NCBI GenBank assembly: GCA_028873815.1
Contig: JAPPNN010000072.1
Coordinates: 1 to 64,000 of the forward strand
DNA from: Gemmatimonadota bacterium
GTDB taxonomy: Bacteria; Gemmatimonadota; Gemmatimonadetes; Longimicrobiales; Gaopeijiaceae
DNA length: 64,000 nucleotides
Direction: 5' to 3'
A model generated the notes under the pieces. It had not been told where the DNA came from and did not search any database. It was given only the letters and a program-made list of their open reading frames with translations. Positions 1 through 8,257 of this stretch are shown here, piece by piece. The stretch's first letter is position 1, and each line of letters opens with the position of its first letter. The position numbers and the translations under genes were made by a program.

Positions 1-22
1 CTACTCAGTAGACCTTGGTGGA

Positions 23-1384
23 TTACACTGGAACATGTGTGCCGAGTTCGGCGGGAATCGGGCCAGCCAGCGCGTTGCGGCGGAGTGAGACGGTTTTCAG
101 CTTCGCCAGTTGTCCAAGTTGCGGCGGGATCGGACCCGACAGTTCGTTCACCGCCAGTTCCAGTGTTTCCATGCGGGCAAGTCGCCCGAGTTCGGCCGGA
201 ATCGAACCGGTCAACGAGTTGGCGGCCAGCCACAGCCTCTCCAAGCTGGCAAGAAGCCCCAGTTCCGGCGGAAGAGATCCCGAGAGCTGGTTGCCGGCGA
301 GGGCTAGGTTTTCGAGATTGGACAGAGCACCGATTTCCGCGGGGATCGGTCCGGACAGTTCGTTGCCGTCCATGCCGATGATCCTGATCCGGGCCAGTCG
401 TCCGAACTCCCTTGGCAGCGGCCCGGAGAGGTTGTTGAACGCCAACCACAGCACCTCAAGGTGCTCAAGTCCGCTAAGTTCCCAAGGAACAGGCCCGGAC
501 AGCCTGTTGCGGATCAGGTCCAATTCGACGACCCGTCCGCTGTCGTTGGCCTCGACGCCATGCCAATCCCCGAGTGGAGCGTCGGTCAGCCAGTTGTCGC
601 TATTGGCCCAGTTCGGCCCGCCCGTCTGCTCGTACAGGGCGACCAGCGCGTCACGGTCCAAGTTGTCCGACACCTTGACGGCAGTCTCCTGGGTGACCGA
701 CGAGCCCGAGGGATCGTGGGCGGTGAACGAGAGGATGGCGCGTCCCAGCGCATTGGCCGACACCGAAGCTACACTGCCGGCCAGCGAGACGGTCGCAACG
801 GTGCTGTCCGAACTCCCGGCAGCGAAAGCCAAGACTTCACCGTCAGGGTCGCCGAAATGGGCATCCAGGTCGATGGTGAACGACGCATCCGGGGCCGATG
901 CCAGCCGCATTACGGAGTCCCGCACCTCCGGTGGACGGTTGGGAACGGTGACCGCGAAGCCCTGAGAGGCCGACAAACCGCCCGGATCAGATGCGGTCAC
1001 CGAGATGGATGCGGAGCCTGGCGACCTGGCCGAAATCAGCGCCGCGCCGCGCGAAGCTGAAACCGTCACAGCTTCTGTGTCGGAACTCTCCGCGGAATAG
1101 CTGAGCGTATCCCCATCCGGGTCGGTGAAGAATGGCAACAACGGGATGACCACCGAGTCGCCAACGAATACTTCGAGGGGCCGGATGGTGTCCACGGCCA
1201 CCGGCGCGCTGTTATCGTCAATGGGTACTACCGGGTCGGTCGGTTGGACCGTCTCGTCGCCACATGCCAAAGCCCATATGCCAAGGAGCGCCGCCGCGAT
1301 TCGTGACGGGAAGGGCAGTTGGCCGGATGTGCTCGGTCGTTCGCTGTTCAAGTGCTTGTCCGGGGGTAAATGAGTGTTTTTCAT
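23..1384 (-). CDS. Leucine-rich-repeat lipoprotein with cadherin/Ig-like domains
   Basis: This 453-residue protein is probably exported and lipid-anchored. A hydrophobic stretch ends in ALAC, with Cys41 followed by GDE, which is an acceptable lipobox. Residues about 55-240 hold two cadherin-like beta domains, each with a PDGD/DPDG motif. A linker of the DRDALVALYEQTGGPNW type follows, and from about residue 285 there are roughly seven plant-type repeats of the form NxLSGxIPxELGxL. The track would allow a longer reading frame, but the ATG at 1384 is chosen because it directly precedes a basic and hydrophobic signal sequence. The protein stops cleanly at TAA after the last repeat, with no C-terminal cap, so it may be shortened relative to longer family members. 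LRR lipoproteins of this kind are thought to bind surfaces or other proteins; the ligand cannot be told from the sequence. Confidence 0.8.
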   Translation of the reverse strand: MKNTHLPPDKHLNSERPSTSGQLPFPSRIAAALLGIWALACGDETVQPTDPVVPIDDNSAPVAVDTIRPLEVFVGDSVVIPLLPFFTDPDGDTLSYSAESSDTEAVTVSASRGAALISARSPGSASISVTASDPGGLSASQGFAVTVPNRPPEVRDSVMRLASAPDASFTIDLDAHFGDPDGEVLAFAAGSSDSTVATVSLAGSVASVSANALGRAILSFTAHDPSGSSVTQETAVKVSDNLDRDALVALYEQTGGPNWANSDNWLTDAPLGDWHGVEANDSGRVVELDLIRNRLSGPVPWELSGLEHLEVLWLAFNNLSGPLPREFGRLARIRIIGMDGNELSGPIPAEIGALSNLENLALAGNQLSGSLPPELGLLASLERLWLAANSLTGSIPAELGRLARMETLELAVNELSGPIPPQLGQLAKLKTVSLRRNALAGPIPAELGTHVPV

Positions 1385-1983
1385 CTTCAGATTCGATGCC
1401 GTGGGCTTCGTGCCACCCGAACAAGGTCCGCCATACGGAGGTCTTCGGCAACCAAGACGGCGATCACGACCCGGCAGGCGGCACAAGAGGGGATGACCCG
1501 TTTCGTGTTGCCCAGACTGAGATCGTCGAGCGGTGCGGTGTTCGCCGCGACCGCCAACACCCGCCCCCGAGACATCTCGGCGTCTTATCCGAAGGTTTCG
1601 GACTCAGAAAGAGGCCCAGCGCCCTTCGACATCCTCAAGGAACAGCGGAATACCGCTACGCTAAGGTGTCGGCCGACACCCAAGGAAACTGGTGCTGCGC
1701 TCCGGCAAGTCGGCCCGCTGGGCGCCCGTACAACCAATCCAAATGGACGTGAGCGAGATCGGTGGCCAAGGCTTTCGGAGAAGAGGCGACCGGGACGAGA
1801 GTCCCGCCATTCAAACCCGTTTCTCCCGCTTTCGCGGCTCGGTCCAGCAAAGTCCCGTACATCGACAGGAAACGCAGATCGTGCAGCCCTGTATGACTTT
1901 AGATGATTACCTGCCGTGATTCAGACCACCTCCGTTTCGCCGGCCCGGCGCCTCGCCGCTCGGGCGGCCTTGTCTACGAACTG
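1385..1983. other. 600-base stretch without a convincing gene
   Basis: Only short reading frames occur here. Two on the minus strand have GC-rich third positions: 1387-1575 (62 codons, containing CAAC and ending two bases before the ATG of the LRR gene) and 1656-1862 (68 codons). Neither resembles a family I know, and neither has a clear ribosome binding site, so they are not called. The stretch contains a small hairpin (GCGG-AATA-CCGC, about 1645-1656), a perfect 16-base palindrome at 1665-1680, and one copy of a dispersed repeat at its right end. It may hold the promoter region of the LRR gene. Confidence 0.5.
1665..1680. repeat. 16-base perfect palindrome
   Basis: The sequence GGTGTCGGCCGACACC equals its own reverse complement. 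It lies about 280 bases upstream of the LRR lipoprotein start, next to a second small hairpin. It could be a binding site for a dimeric regulator or the stem of a transcript structure. No run of T follows, so a terminator is less likely. Confidence 0.5.
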
Positions 1984-1986
1984 CTA
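1939..1986 (-). repeat. Dispersed intergenic repeat, copy 1
   Basis: Read on the minus strand it begins with TAGCAGT, contains GCCGCCCGAGC and GGCGAG, and folds as GCCGC-CCGA-GCGGC. Its first three bases are the TAG stop codon of the glutamate dehydrogenase gene. Related copies lie at 10742-10790 and 11872-11928; copies 1 and 3 share 22 identical bases (1939-1960 and 11872-11893). Confidence 0.55.
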
Positions 1987-4900
1987 ACGCCCGGACGCCA
2001 GATAGCGGATCTGCTGGATCGCCACCGACAGCCCCGCCAGGCTGACCGGCTCCTCGGCCTCCACCTCTCCGAGGATCTCATGGAATCGGGTCAGCTGTGA
2101 CTCGTCTTCCTCGAAGCCGAGAGCCCCCGCGAGGGCTTCCTCTCCCGCAAGCGCGTTCTGGGTGAGGTTTCGCCGAATCGCGCCCAGGTCGTTGACCAGT
2201 CCCAGCGCCCAGCGCTGCTGCCATTTGCCGTCGCCGCTCACCCGCTCGATGCAGCCGGTCAGCCACGGAATCCGGAGTTCCTCGGTGACCCAGTAGTAGA
2301 CGCGCGCGGCGCTCACGGGATTGGTACCGGTCGTGCGCGCCACGTGAAGGATCTCGAGCAGGTGATCGAGGAAGCGCAGGGCGACCAGATTCCGGACAAA
2401 GGCCTCGTCCCCCGCCTGGGGCATCAGCGCGGCCACCCGCGCTTCGAAGTTCTCCCGGTCCTCTCCGGCCACGATCTCGTGGAACTGCCCGCGCAGAGCT
2501 TCGAGACCGTTCAGGCTTCCCTCGATGAGGGCGGTCGTCGACTCCTCCGGGTCGCAATTGGTCAGCACCCAGCGCGTCGTCCGTTCCAGCACCCGCGCCA
2601 GCCCCATCGTCCAGCGGTAGGTGACCGCGGCGGACACCCTTCCCTCGCGCGACCGTATGTCCGCCAGTAACGATTCGTGCCGGGTCAGCTTCGCGGCCAC
2701 CAGCCACGCCCGCGCGATCTCCGCGGCACCGCGGCCCGTCTCCCGCATCAGGCGGTCGATGAACACGGAGCCCATGAGGTCGACGAGGTCGTTGGTCAAC
2801 TGGCACGCCACGATCTCGCGCCGCAGACGGTGGTTGGCTGCGCGCTCCAGGCCCACCAGTTCCACGGCCTCGGAGGGGAAGTACCCGTGGAAGTAGTCGG
2901 AAGCCGACGGGTCGTCCGGGAGGTCCGAGGCGAGCAGCGCCGACTTGAGGTCGAGCTTGGCGTAGGCCAGCAGTACGGACAGCTCGGGCCGCGTGAGCGA
3001 CTGGTTCGCCTCCTGGCGCCCGGTGAGCTCGTCCCAGGAAGGCAGTCCCTCCGCGTCGCGGTCGAGGAGGCCGGTGCGGGCCAGGCGCCCCATCAGCGCC
3101 CAGTAGTGGTCCATGCCGCGGCGGGCGCGGTATTCGTCCAGCGACACCGCCTGACAGCCGGACTCGTTGTCCGCGAGCACCAGAGTGGCGACCATGTCCG
3201 TGAGGCGGTGCAGCAGCTCGTTGCGCTGCTCCCGCGTCACCAGGCCGGCACCCAGGGCCTCATTCAGGAGGATTTTCAGGTTGACCTCGCGGTCCGAGAG
3301 GTTCACCCCGCCCGAGTTGTCGAGCGCATCGGTGTTGATCCGTCCGCCGGCGAGCGCGTACTCGACCCGGGCGGCCTGCGTGAACCCCAGGTTCCCCCCC
3401 TCGCCCACCACCTTCGCCCGCAGATCGCCCACGTCGATGCGCACCGCGTCGTTGGACGCGTCCCCGGCGTCGGCGTGGCTCTCCGCGGTTGCCTTCACGT
3501 AGGTCCCGATGCCGCCATTCCACAGCAGGTCGACGGGAGCGGACAGCACCGCCCGGATCAGACTCTCGCCGTCCAGCGTCGCCACCTCCGGATCCAGGCC
3601 CAGCGCGGCGCGGACATCGTCGTTCAGATCGACCGACTTCACCCCGCGCGGGACGATCATCCCGCCGGGCGACAGCTTTTCGCGGTCGTAGTCGTCCCAC
3701 GAGGAACGACCCAGCCCAAAGAGCCGCTCACGCTCCCTGAAGGTGGCCTCCGGATCCGGGTTCGGATCGAGGAAGACGTGCCGATGGTCGAAGGCCGCCA
3801 CGAGGCGAATGGCCCGCGACAGGAGCATGCCGTTGCCGAACACGTCCCCGCTCATGTCGCCGATGCCCGCCACCGTGAAGGGGTCCTCCTGGATGTTCCT
3901 GCCCATCTCCCGGAAATGCCGCTTCACCGACTCCCACGCGCCGCCGGCCGTGATGCCCACCTTCTTGTGGTCGTACCCGTTGGAGCCGCCCGAGGCGAAG
4001 GCGTCGTCCAGCCAGAAACCGTACTCCGCCGCGACCCCGTTCGCCGTGTCCGAGAAGGGCGCCGTGCCCTTGTCCGCCGCGACGACGAGGTAGGGGTCGA
4101 AGCCGTCGTGCCGGATCACGCCCTCGGGTGGCGCGGACTCGCCGTTGAGGTTGTCCGTGATGTCCAGCAATCCGCGCATCAGGGTGCAGTACTGTTCGCG
4201 CGCCTCGTGCGCCATGGCGTCGCGGTCGGGCAGCGACCGCAGGCAGACGAAGCCGCCCTTCGACCCGCTGGGGACGATCACCGCGTTCTTGACCATCTGG
4301 GTCAGGACCAGCCCCAGCACCTCGGTGCGGAAATCGTCCGGCCGGTCCGAATGCCGTATGCCGCCCCGGGCAACCGATGCGCCGCGGAGGTGAATGCCCT
4401 CCATCCTCGACGACCTTACCCACACTTCGTACTTGAGCCGGCTCCTGACCACGCTCTCCAGAAGCCCGGAGTCGAACTTGAGCGAGATGTACGGGACTCC
4501 CCCCGACCGCACCGTCGGCGTCCGGCCACCGGTCCGATAGTAGTTCGTCCGCACGGTGGCCTCGATCACCTTCTGGAACGCCCTCAGAGCGCGGTCATGG
4601 GCAAGCGAGCTCACCCCGACCAGTTCCTCGGCGATGCGGCCGGCGAGGTCGGGGGCCCTGGGATGGCGGACCTCGCGCGCCCCGCGGCCGTCCGGGTCGC
4701 CAGCCCCGACACCGCGCGGGTCGAATCTCGCCTCGAAGAGCCGGAACAGGAGCAATCCGATGGCCGGGTGGCTGTCGAGCGCCGCGCGCAGCACCTGCCG
4801 GCTGGGAACCGCCCCGATCTGGAACGCGTAGTGCGCGTACGCCCGCAACACCTCGACCTCGCGCCAGGCCATACCGGTCGGCCGGATCAGACGGTTGAAG

Positions 4901-6876
4901 CCGTCATTCGTTGCCTCGCCGTTCCGGATCGCCAGGATCGCCTCGGACAGAACAGGCCCCCGGGCCTCGATGTCGATTCCGGTTCCGTCCGCGGTCTGCA
5001 CGTCGAAGCTGTAGATCGACGAGTCGGCATGACCGCCCCCCTCCCGCAGTTCGAACAGCGAGACGTTGATAATGCGCAGCCCGCAGTTCTCCAGGACCGG
5101 CATGAAATCGGACAGGATGATCTGGTGCTCGCGGATATAGATCTTGAGTTCGCATCCGTCGACCGTCTCCGCCTGCTCGAAGAACCGGACCGACTCCATG
5201 CGCCCGTCGACCTTCATGGCCTCGAGTTCGGCGATGTCCCTCACGGCCGCCGACGGCTCGGTCGCGGCACGGTACTCCGGCGCAAACGCACCGGCATAGT
5301 GACGCGCCATGCGACGCGCCTCGTCCGGCGGACGCTCCTCGCTCAACAGGTCCCCCACCTCGTCCAGCCACGACCTCGTCAGACTCGTGACGGTCGCCTT
5401 CAGATCGCGCCAGTCGATCTCCGCCAGCCGCTTCGCCGGACCGCCCAGGTAGAAGTGCAGGCGCGCCTGGTCCCCGGCGCTCAGCGCCAGGTGGTAGTTG
5501 AGGATCTCGACCTTGTAGCGCTTCGCCAGGGACGCTTCGAATTCCCGCCGGAATGCGCCAGAGAAGCGGGTGCGCGGCATGACGACCATGATCGACACGC
5601 CGCGGCCCAGCGCGTCGTGACGGACCGACACGAAAATCTCCGCGGTGTTGTACCGGGTCAGGATCGTGCGGATGTCCTTGGCGACCTCCTCCGCGGACGC
5701 GAGGAAGAGTTCCTCCTTGGGCAGCGATCCGAAGATCGTGATGATCTCCTTGTAGTCGTGCTGTCCCTCCGAAACCCCCGCCAGTTCCAGCACCTCCGCG
5801 AGCTTCTGCCGCAGGATCGGAATGTCCTGCGCGGGCTCGGAGTACGCCTGCGACGTGAAAAGCCCCAGGAAGCGGTGCTCGCCGGCGACCGACCCGTCGG
5901 CCCGCAGCTTCTTGACGCCGATGTAGTCCATCCGCGCACGACGGTGAACGGTCGACTCGGCGTTGGTCTTGCTGATGATCAGGAGCGGCCCGGACAGCGC
6001 CCGCTCGCGCATCTGATCGGACAGCGCGCTCATGGGCACGGGACGTGCGAATGCCGACGCCTGTTCTTCCTGCAGAATGCCCAGTCCCGACCCCACGTCG
6101 ACCATCACCGCGTCCTCGCCACCCGGTTCGCCCGGGCCGAAGGTGTACGACCGGTAGCCGAGAAAGACGAACCCCCCGTCCCGCAGCCACCTCAGGAACG
6201 CCTGGATCTCGCGGAACTCGTCCCGGCGGTCCCGCACGTCGCGCATCCGGAAACCCAGCTCGGAGACCACATCGGCGATCTTGTCCACCATGAGACCGAA
6301 GTCGTCCGTGGCCTTGACCACGTCTTCGAGCCGGCGGGCGGTCTCGGCGCGGAGAGACTCGCGAACCTCCTCGTCGGCGACCCGCGCCAGCTCGACGTAC
6401 ACGACCGACTCGGTGCCGGCGGCATCTCCCGGCGGGTCCAGGTCCGCAATCCACCCGTCCCCGTCCCTCTCCACGTTCATCAGCGGGTACACGAAGTGCG
6501 CGATCTGGAGGTCCTGCGCCGACAGGAACTCGCGGATCGTGTCCACAATGAACGGCCGCTCGGAGACGTTGGTCTGAATGATCGTAACCGGCGCCTGCCC
6601 GCCGGCCTCTTCCGGGTCCGGGTTCACGACCTCCACATCGACCCGGTCCGGACGGCTGCGATTCAGGAAGTCGAGCGACTCCACGCACATCCGGGCCAGA
6701 TCCGCCGGCCTCCGCTCCTCCAGGAGCTCCATCGTCGCCTTGCCGAGGAAGAACGGGACGAACTTGGCAAGGAGCCGGTAGCGGTCGTCCTCCACCGAGT
6801 CCTTCAGGAACTCGAGCACCGCCGCGATTGCATGGGCGCTGGCGGGTGACCCGGAGGGTTCGCCTGTCTGGATCAT
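1984..6876 (-). CDS. gdhB: NAD-specific glutamate dehydrogenase, large 180-kDa type
   Basis: The protein has 1630 residues, the usual size of the large bacterial NAD-GDH family (Bac_GDH). These enzymes oxidatively deaminate glutamate to 2-oxoglutarate and ammonia in the cytoplasm. The N-terminal part contains the ACT-like regulatory region, including the VSERPFIVDTIREFL motif near residue 105. The catalytic GDH fold lies in the C-terminal half: KGGFVCL near residue 875 carries the expected active-site lysine, and GDMSGDVFGNGM near residue 1010 belongs to the nucleotide-binding part. The ATG at 6876 starts a typical N-terminus and faces a divergent nuclease gene about 118 bases away. The enzyme fits a lifestyle of amino-acid catabolism and would feed the 2-oxoglutarate dehydrogenase encoded at 16914. 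Confidence 0.95.
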   Translation of the reverse strand: MIQTGEPSGSPASAHAIAAVLEFLKDSVEDDRYRLLAKFVPFFLGKATMELLEERRPADLARMCVESLDFLNRSRPDRVDVEVVNPDPEEAGGQAPVTIIQTNVSERPFIVDTIREFLSAQDLQIAHFVYPLMNVERDGDGWIADLDPPGDAAGTESVVYVELARVADEEVRESLRAETARRLEDVVKATDDFGLMVDKIADVVSELGFRMRDVRDRRDEFREIQAFLRWLRDGGFVFLGYRSYTFGPGEPGGEDAVMVDVGSGLGILQEEQASAFARPVPMSALSDQMRERALSGPLLIISKTNAESTVHRRARMDYIGVKKLRADGSVAGEHRFLGLFTSQAYSEPAQDIPILRQKLAEVLELAGVSEGQHDYKEIITIFGSLPKEELFLASAEEVAKDIRTILTRYNTAEIFVSVRHDALGRGVSIMVVMPRTRFSGAFRREFEASLAKRYKVEILNYHLALSAGDQARLHFYLGGPAKRLAEIDWRDLKATVTSLTRSWLDEVGDLLSEERPPDEARRMARHYAGAFAPEYRAATEPSAAVRDIAELEAMKVDGRMESVRFFEQAETVDGCELKIYIREHQIILSDFMPVLENCGLRIINVSLFELREGGGHADSSIYSFDVQTADGTGIDIEARGPVLSEAILAIRNGEATNDGFNRLIRPTGMAWREVEVLRAYAHYAFQIGAVPSRQVLRAALDSHPAIGLLLFRLFEARFDPRGVGAGDPDGRGAREVRHPRAPDLAGRIAEELVGVSSLAHDRALRAFQKVIEATVRTNYYRTGGRTPTVRSGGVPYISLKFDSGLLESVVRSRLKYEVWVRSSRMEGIHLRGASVARGGIRHSDRPDDFRTEVLGLVLTQMVKNAVIVPSGSKGGFVCLRSLPDRDAMAHEAREQYCTLMRGLLDITDNLNGESAPPEGVIRHDGFDPYLVVAADKGTAPFSDTANGVAAEYGFWLDDAFASGGSNGYDHKKVGITAGGAWESVKRHFREMGRNIQEDPFTVAGIGDMSGDVFGNGMLLSRAIRLVAAFDHRHVFLDPNPDPEATFRERERLFGLGRSSWDDYDREKLSPGGMIVPRGVKSVDLNDDVRAALGLDPEVATLDGESLIRAVLSAPVDLLWNGGIGTYVKATAESHADAGDASNDAVRIDVGDLRAKVVGEGGNLGFTQAARVEYALAGGRINTDALDNSGGVNLSDREVNLKILLNEALGAGLVTREQRNELLHRLTDMVATLVLADNESGCQAVSLDEYRARRGMDHYWALMGRLARTGLLDRDAEGLPSWDELTGRQEANQSLTRPELSVLLAYAKLDLKSALLASDLPDDPSASDYFHGYFPSEAVELVGLERAANHRLRREIVACQLTNDLVDLMGSVFIDRLMRETGRGAAEIARAWLVAAKLTRHESLLADIRSREGRVSAAVTYRWTMGLARVLERTTRWVLTNCDPEESTTALIEGSLNGLEALRGQFHEIVAGEDRENFEARVAALMPQAGDEAFVRNLVALRFLDHLLEILHVARTTGTNPVSAARVYYWVTEELRIPWLTGCIERVSGDGKWQQRWALGLVNDLGAIRRNLTQNALAGEEALAGALGFEEDESQLTRFHEILGEVEAEEPVSLAGLSVAIQQIRYLASGR

Positions 6877-6994
6877 TTGTCGGGATTCGGTCGGCGTGAA
6901 CAGTGGCGGGATTCATGGCAATCTCGGATAACCCGAGCGGTGCCGCCAGACGTTACCTTTGAACGGTCGGCTACCCGTACCCCGAGGCGGCGCA

Positions 6995-8257
6995 TTGCGT
7001 TTCATTCACATCGCCGATGTTCACCTCGACACCGCCTTCGCGGGCCGGTCGGAAGAAGTGCGAAGCCGGCTGCGCGAAGCCGCCCGCGAAGCGTTCGCTC
7101 GGTGTGTCGACACCGCCGTGTCCGAAGAGGTCCACGCGGTTCTCATCGCCGGCGACCTCTTCGACGGGGCGCGTCTGTCGTTCGGCAGCGAGGGCCTTCT
7201 GTTGCGGCAGCTCGCGGTTCTGGCCGAGGCCGGCATCCAGGTGGTCTACGCGACCGGGAACCACGATCCCGGAAGCGGGCCGAGCGTGCAGGATCTCGCC
7301 TGGCCGGACAACGTCACCGTCATGGCCGGCGGCGATCCGGCCACGGTGACCATCGTGAGCCGGCAGGGTCATCCGGTCGGAACCGTGACCGGCGCGGGGC
7401 ACGCGACCGCCCGCGAGACCGCCGACCTCGCCAGCGGTCTCCGCCCCCGCACCGCGACCCGCCTGCCGCGCGTGGCCCTGCTGCACACCCAGGTCACCTC
7501 GGCCAGCGGCAGCGAACTTCACCAGGCCTATGCGCCCTCCAGCCTGGAGGTCCTGCGCGGAGCGGGCTTCGACTACTGGGCGCTCGGACACGTCCACCAG
7601 CGTCAGGCGCTCTCGACCGACCCGCCCGTCCACTACCCCGGCAACCTCCAGGGGCGCAACCCTCGCGAGACGGGCCCCAAGGGCGGTCTGCTCGTCGACC
7701 TTCACGACGCCGCGCATCCGGTGGTCGAATTCCGGGAGTTCACGCCGGTCCGGTGGGAGAGGCTTGCCCTGGCGGGTCTGGAGAACGCGCGCACGATGGA
7801 GGCGCTCGTGGAACGGGTCGTCGATGCCTGGGACGAGGCCCGGTCGGCCGACCCGGGAAGCGACACGACGGAGTGGGTGGTTACCGTGGATCTGGCGGGC
7901 CCGTCCCCGGTGTGGCGCAAGCTGCGCGAACGCGAGGAGCTGGACGCGCTGGAACAGGAGTGCGCGGACTGCCTGGGCGCCCTATCGGTCCGGATCCGGG
8001 CCGGCGGCACGCACGCTAAGGTAAGGCTGGCGGACCATGTCGATCGCCAGGACGCGCTGGGTGCGTCGCTCCGCCTGTGCACGCGCGTCGCGGCGGGCGA
8101 CGACCGCCTTGGTCTTGAAGAAGCGGATTTCGCCGGGTTCGACCCCGAACGCCACGGGTCCCTCGAGGCGTACATTCGGCGTCTGCTCGACGGAGCGGAA
8201 GCCGAGATCATGGCCAGGATGCTCACCGGCGCAACCACCGATACGGGCTCGCCATGA
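6995..8257 (+). CDS. YhaO-type metallophosphoesterase (DNA repair exonuclease family)
   Basis: This 420-residue protein has all five motifs of the Mre11/SbcD-like phosphoesterase fold: ADVHLD near the N-terminus, AGDLFDGA, TGNHDPG, a lone His in ALLHTQ, and GHVHQRQ. All metal ligands are therefore present and nuclease activity is expected. The TTG at 6995 is preferred because it gives the family-typical start RFIHIADVHLD and has GAGG seven bases upstream; another TTG at 6959 is possible. The stop overlaps the ATG of the next gene by four bases (ATGA), so the two products are probably made together. The C-terminal part (about residue 250 onward) is a capping domain of the YhaO type. The role is inferred to be processing of DNA ends or unusual DNA structures. 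Confidence 0.88.
   Translation: MRFIHIADVHLDTAFAGRSEEVRSRLREAAREAFARCVDTAVSEEVHAVLIAGDLFDGARLSFGSEGLLLRQLAVLAEAGIQVVYATGNHDPGSGPSVQDLAWPDNVTVMAGGDPATVTIVSRQGHPVGTVTGAGHATARETADLASGLRPRTATRLPRVALLHTQVTSASGSELHQAYAPSSLEVLRGAGFDYWALGHVHQRQALSTDPPVHYPGNLQGRNPRETGPKGGLLVDLHDAAHPVVEFREFTPVRWERLALAGLENARTMEALVERVVDAWDEARSADPGSDTTEWVVTVDLAGPSPVWRKLREREELDALEQECADCLGALSVRIRAGGTHAKVRLADHVDRQDALGASLRLCTRVAAGDDRLGLEEADFAGFDPERHGSLEAYIRRLLDGAEAEIMARMLTGATTDTGSP

Noticed and set aside
2677-6849. A 1390-codon open frame antisense to the glutamate dehydrogenase gene
   Set aside because: It mirrors the GDH codons, has a composition rich in Arg, Pro and His, and shows no domain; GC-rich third positions keep the antisense frame open.
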